From Lachnospiraceae bacterium UBA1748 (GTDB lineage Bacteria; Bacillota; Clostridia; Lachnospirales; Lachnospiraceae), in NCBI GenBank assembly GCA_002314855.1, contig DCHQ01000041.1, positions 1-34,113 on the forward strand: a stretch of 34,113 nt of DNA, in the 5' to 3' direction. Under the pieces are notes generated by a model. That model had not been told where the DNA came from, made no database searches, and saw only the letters and a list, made by a program, of their open reading frames with translations. Positions 31,658 through 34,113 of the stretch are shown one piece after another (the stretch's first letter is position 1; each line of letters begins with the position of its first letter). The position numbers were made by a program, and so were the translations under genes.

Positions 31658-32854
31658 ATGAGCGAGAGAAATCTTGATTTTGACACAGTAGTAGACAGAA
31701 AGAATACGAGATGCCTAAAGTATGATTTTGCAGTTAAGAGGGGCAAGCCTGAAGATGTGCTTCCACTGTGGGTCGCTGATATGGATTTTAAGACCAGCTC
31801 ATATATAGAGGACGCTCTTGTGGAGAGAGCAAAGGAAGCTATCTTCGGATACAGCGAGGTTCAGACAGATTATTTCAATATAGTAAATAACTGGATGATA
31901 AAGCATCATAACTGGGAGACCAAAGAAGAATGGCTTATTAAGACTCCAGGCGTAGTATTTGCACTTGCTATGGCGGTAAAGGCATATACTAATGTGGGTG
32001 ATAAGATATTAGTTCAGTATCCTAGATACTACCCATTTTCTGAGACCATAGAAGATAACGGTAGAAGAGTGGTTAGTAGTGACCTTATCCTTGGGGAGGA
32101 TAACAGATATCATATTGATTTCGAGGATTTTGAAAATAAGATTAAAGATAATAATATCAAGCTTTTCTTCCTATGTAACCCACACAATCCAGTGGGCAGA
32201 GTATGGACCAAAGAAGAACTTACAAGAATTGGTGATATCTGCGTTAAGTATGGCGTGACAGTTGTTAGTGATGAGATACATCATGACTTTGTATTTAAGG
32301 GTGAACATACTGTATTTGCAGGTATTAAGAAGGAATTTGAAAATATCACTATTACCTGTACTTCACCTAGTAAGACATTCAACCTTGCGTCTATGCTTAT
32401 ATCCAATATCTTTATTGCGAATAATGATCTTCGATATCGATTCAAGCGTGAAATAGATGCAGCAGGAATAAGCCAGCTTGGAGTACTTGGATTAGTTGCC
32501 ACAGAGGCAGCGTATTCCCAGGGCGAGGAATGGTATCAGGCAGTTAAGAAATATATAAGTGACAATATTGATTTTACTAAGAAATATGTGGAAGAGAATC
32601 TTCCAGGTGTGAAGATGATTGATACAGAAGGAACCTACCTTGTATGGCTTGATTTTAGAGGCACTGATTTATCAACGACAGAGCTTAACAGACGTATTAT
32701 ATACGAAGCAAAGCTTTGGCTTGATGATGGTAATATATTTGGTGATCAGGGTGATGGTTTCCAGAGAATCAACGTTGCGTGTCCTAGAGCAACCTTGCAG
32801 GAAGCGTTAGATAGGATTAAGAGTATTTTGTATTATGATGCATATGTAATATAG
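31658..32854 (+). CDS. MalY/PatB-type PLP C-S lyase (cystathionine beta-lyase family)
   Basis: This 398-residue fold-type I aminotransferase-like enzyme cleaves cysteine-S-conjugates or cystathionine to a thiol or homocysteine, pyruvate and ammonia. Family marks are LWVADMDFKTS near the start, Asn in NPHNPVGRVW (174-183), Asp in VVSDEIHHDFVF and the PLP Lys239 in TSPSKTFNLAS. ATG 31658 has GAGG 8 bases upstream. The in-frame ATG 31640 would add six residues with a poorer site, and the family normally begins near NFDxVxDR, so the shorter form is preferred. The gene is followed 189 bases later by a cysteine-synthase-like gene, suggesting a sulfur amino acid locus. Confidence 0.92.
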   Translation: MSERNLDFDTVVDRKNTRCLKYDFAVKRGKPEDVLPLWVADMDFKTSSYIEDALVERAKEAIFGYSEVQTDYFNIVNNWMIKHHNWETKEEWLIKTPGVVFALAMAVKAYTNVGDKILVQYPRYYPFSETIEDNGRRVVSSDLILGEDNRYHIDFEDFENKIKDNNIKLFFLCNPHNPVGRVWTKEELTRIGDICVKYGVTVVSDEIHHDFVFKGEHTVFAGIKKEFENITITCTSPSKTFNLASMLISNIFIANNDLRYRFKREIDAAGISQLGVLGLVATEAAYSQGEEWYQAVKKYISDNIDFTKKYVEENLPGVKMIDTEGTYLVWLDFRGTDLSTTELNRRIIYEAKLWLDDGNIFGDQGDGFQRINVACPRATLQEALDRIKSILYYDAYVI

Positions 32855-32901
32855 TAACTGCAATAAACAGCACAATGAAGGAAATAAAAATACACACTCT
32901 G

Positions 32902-32931
32902 TTATAACCTCAGCTTATATGCATTTATAAT
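32902..32931 (+). promoter_or_regulatory. Candidate promoter of the cysteine-synthase-like gene
   Basis: TATAAT (32926-32931) has a weak -35 (TTATAA at 32902-32907) 18 bases upstream. It would leave a leader of about 105 bases. Confidence 0.4.
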
Positions 32932-32961
32932 TATTAATGATTATACAAAGAATAAGCGAGG

Positions 32962-33003
32962 TGGTAGTATACGTATAGAGACAAAACCTACCAAAAGGAT
33001 AGG
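32962..33003 (+). promoter_or_regulatory. Leader with two mutually exclusive hairpins
   Basis: TGGTAG (32962-32967) can pair with CTACCA (32988-32993). Alternatively CCTACC (32987-32992) can pair with GGATAGG (32997-33003) across AAAA with one bulge. No T run follows the second hairpin. It could be a translational switch or chance. Confidence 0.3.
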
Positions 33004-33043
33004 CGATAAACAGAATGTTAATTAATAGATTGGAGAAATAATT

Positions 33044-34033
33044 ATGGCAAACATTAAAACATCAGTAGAACAGCTTATAGGAAATACACCAATTTTAGAG
33101 TTAGTAAATTATGAAAAGAAACATGATCTTAAGGCCAGAATCCTTCTTAAGGTAGAGAGTGTTAATGTACTTGGTAGCCTTAAGGACAGAATTGCAGTAG
33201 CAATGCTTGACTGGTATGAGAGAGAGACAGATATAAAGCCAGGAGATACTATCGTAGAGTCCTCAAGTGGTAATACAGCAATCGCTATGGCAGCAATCGC
33301 AAGAAAGAGAGGATACAGATTTGTTAATGTAGCAGCAGATCAGACAGCAGAGAGAACCGCTCTTCTTAAGGCATATGGTGCAGAGATTCTTTTCCTTGCA
33401 GACTATCCTGATATTGCAGCAGGCTTTGCTTTATTGAATGAGAATTATAAGTTCCATGATTTCCTTAGAGATTACTTTAATAAGAAATCAGAAACAGATG
33501 GAAGAAAATACTATGTAAATCCACAGTGGATGAATGTAGCTAACCGTCAGGTTCAGCATGATGTTACTGGACAGGAAATCATACGAGATACCGATGGTCA
33601 GGTTGATGTATTTATCGGTGGTATTGGATCAGGTGGATCTCTTAGAGGTATAGGTGATGCGCTTAGAGAGGTTAATCCTAATCTTGAGATTGTTGCTTTT
33701 GATTCTACACCAGAAGAGCCAGATTCACTTGTTGGTGTACACAATATTGCAAATACACCAAAGTTTATGCTTCCAGATCATATATCTGAGGCAGAAAAGC
33801 CATACGACAGAGCAATAGTAGTTAAGAAGGAAGAAGCTTATAAGGCATCCAATGAAATAGCCAAGACAGAAGGTATTTTCTTTGGAGTATCAACAGGTGC
33901 AGCAGTTCATCTTGCTACTCAGCTTGCAAAGCAGCCTGAATACGAAGGCAAGACAATTGTAGCAATCGCTTACGATGATGTACTTAAGTATCTTACAACA
34001 GATTTGATTAACCCAATTTATCAGGAGGACTAA
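33044..34033 (+). CDS. Cysteine synthase-like PLP enzyme (beta family), divergent active-site loops
   Basis: This 329-residue fold-type II PLP enzyme of the O-acetylserine sulfhydrylase/cystathionine beta-synthase family most likely makes cysteine from an activated serine and sulfide. It has LIGNTPILEL (11-20), the PLP Lys47 in GSLKDRIA, the substrate loop SSSGNTAIA (usually TSGNTGIG) and the phosphate loop GIGSGGSLRG (usually GTGTGGT). VNVLGS replaces the usual NPxGS before the Lys. There is also a roughly 15-residue insertion (RDYFNKKSETDGRKYY) before NPQWMNVANRQ. These changes leave open another nucleophile or substrate. GGAG precedes the ATG, and the next gene starts 3 bases after its stop, so it is in an operon. 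Confidence 0.88.
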   Translation: MANIKTSVEQLIGNTPILELVNYEKKHDLKARILLKVESVNVLGSLKDRIAVAMLDWYERETDIKPGDTIVESSSGNTAIAMAAIARKRGYRFVNVAADQTAERTALLKAYGAEILFLADYPDIAAGFALLNENYKFHDFLRDYFNKKSETDGRKYYVNPQWMNVANRQVQHDVTGQEIIRDTDGQVDVFIGGIGSGGSLRGIGDALREVNPNLEIVAFDSTPEEPDSLVGVHNIANTPKFMLPDHISEAEKPYDRAIVVKKEEAYKASNEIAKTEGIFFGVSTGAAVHLATQLAKQPEYEGKTIVAIAYDDVLKYLTTDLINPIYQED

Positions 34034-34036
34034 ATA

Positions 34037-34113
34037 ATGGCACAGTTAATAGATTATTCTTTTGCAATAGGTAAAGAATTTAATAGAAAGAAAGCAGTTA
34101 ACAATCAGGAGTA
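34037..34113 (+). CDS. Start of a gene cut by the window edge
   Basis: The ATG at 34037 follows AGGAGG (34022-34027) within the end of the previous gene, and the frame is open to the window end. Twenty-five residues are visible (MAQLIDYSFAIGKEFNRKKA, then VNNQE), too few to name a family. The 3-base gap implies co-translation with the cysteine-synthase-like gene. Confidence 0.75.
   Translation, partial: MAQLIDYSFAIGKEFNRKKAVNNQE

Noticed and set aside
32953..32974. GAGGTGGTAG resembling a T-box core before the cysteine-synthase-like gene
   Set aside because: The ACCGCG part is missing, no Stem I or specifier loop can be drawn in the short leader, no terminator follows, and UGGU would not match the discriminator base expected for tRNA-Cys.
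1..34113. CRISPR arrays, insertion sequences or prophage genes
   Set aside because: No regularly spaced repeats, transposase, integrase or phage structural genes were seen on either strand.

Overview
The window is AT-rich, low-GC Gram-positive DNA. It most resembles a rumen or gut Lachnospiraceae of the Butyrivibrio/Pseudobutyrivibrio type. That placement is my inference from gene content (T7SSb with LXG effector, DUF6273-type lipoprotein, IorAB, MBOAT/DHHW pair), strong GGAGG ribosome sites and lipoboxes; no marker gene fixes the genus.

Region 1 (1-10593, all + strand) is a Firmicutes type VII secretion (T7SSb) locus. It opens with the tail of a small helical protein and a small FxxxD-bearing targeting-factor-like protein. 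These are followed by an LXG effector with an unrecognised C-terminal half, a membrane-anchored LRR-like protein, an EssA-like single-pass protein, and a fused EsaB-EssB protein. EssC comes next, split in two ORFs at an A8 run, and the locus ends with a lipoprotein. Lysine codons here are mostly AAA, whereas genes after about 10.8 kb use almost only AAG, so the locus looks foreign or differently selected.

Region 2 (10718-20465) is core metabolism. It holds a second, paralogous lipoprotein with an IDD repeat, hisS-aspS, an Sfp-type phosphopantetheinyl transferase, a D,D-carboxypeptidase with a cytoplasmic N-terminus, and iorA-iorB (arylpyruvate oxidation) plus a small unknown gene. Strong sigma-A promoters and intrinsic terminators divide it into units.

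Region 3 (20497-22075) holds a DegV/FakB-like gene on the minus strand, a single tRNA-Thr(GGU) with its own promoter and terminator, and a small unknown ORF.

Region 4 (22121-30055) is a tight + strand run of six envelope genes: a DUF6273-type lipoprotein, a cell-wall-repeat transglutaminase, a FnIII/VanX-like dipeptidase, a lipoprotein, an MBOAT acyltransferase and a DHHW/AlgJ-like partner. I infer a surface-polymer or peptidoglycan acylation and remodelling operon. It ends head-on against a minus-strand GT-C glycosyltransferase, the two stop codons sharing TTAA.

Region 5 (31640-34113) has a MalY/PatB-type C-S lyase, a divergent cysteine-synthase-like PLP enzyme and the start of another gene.
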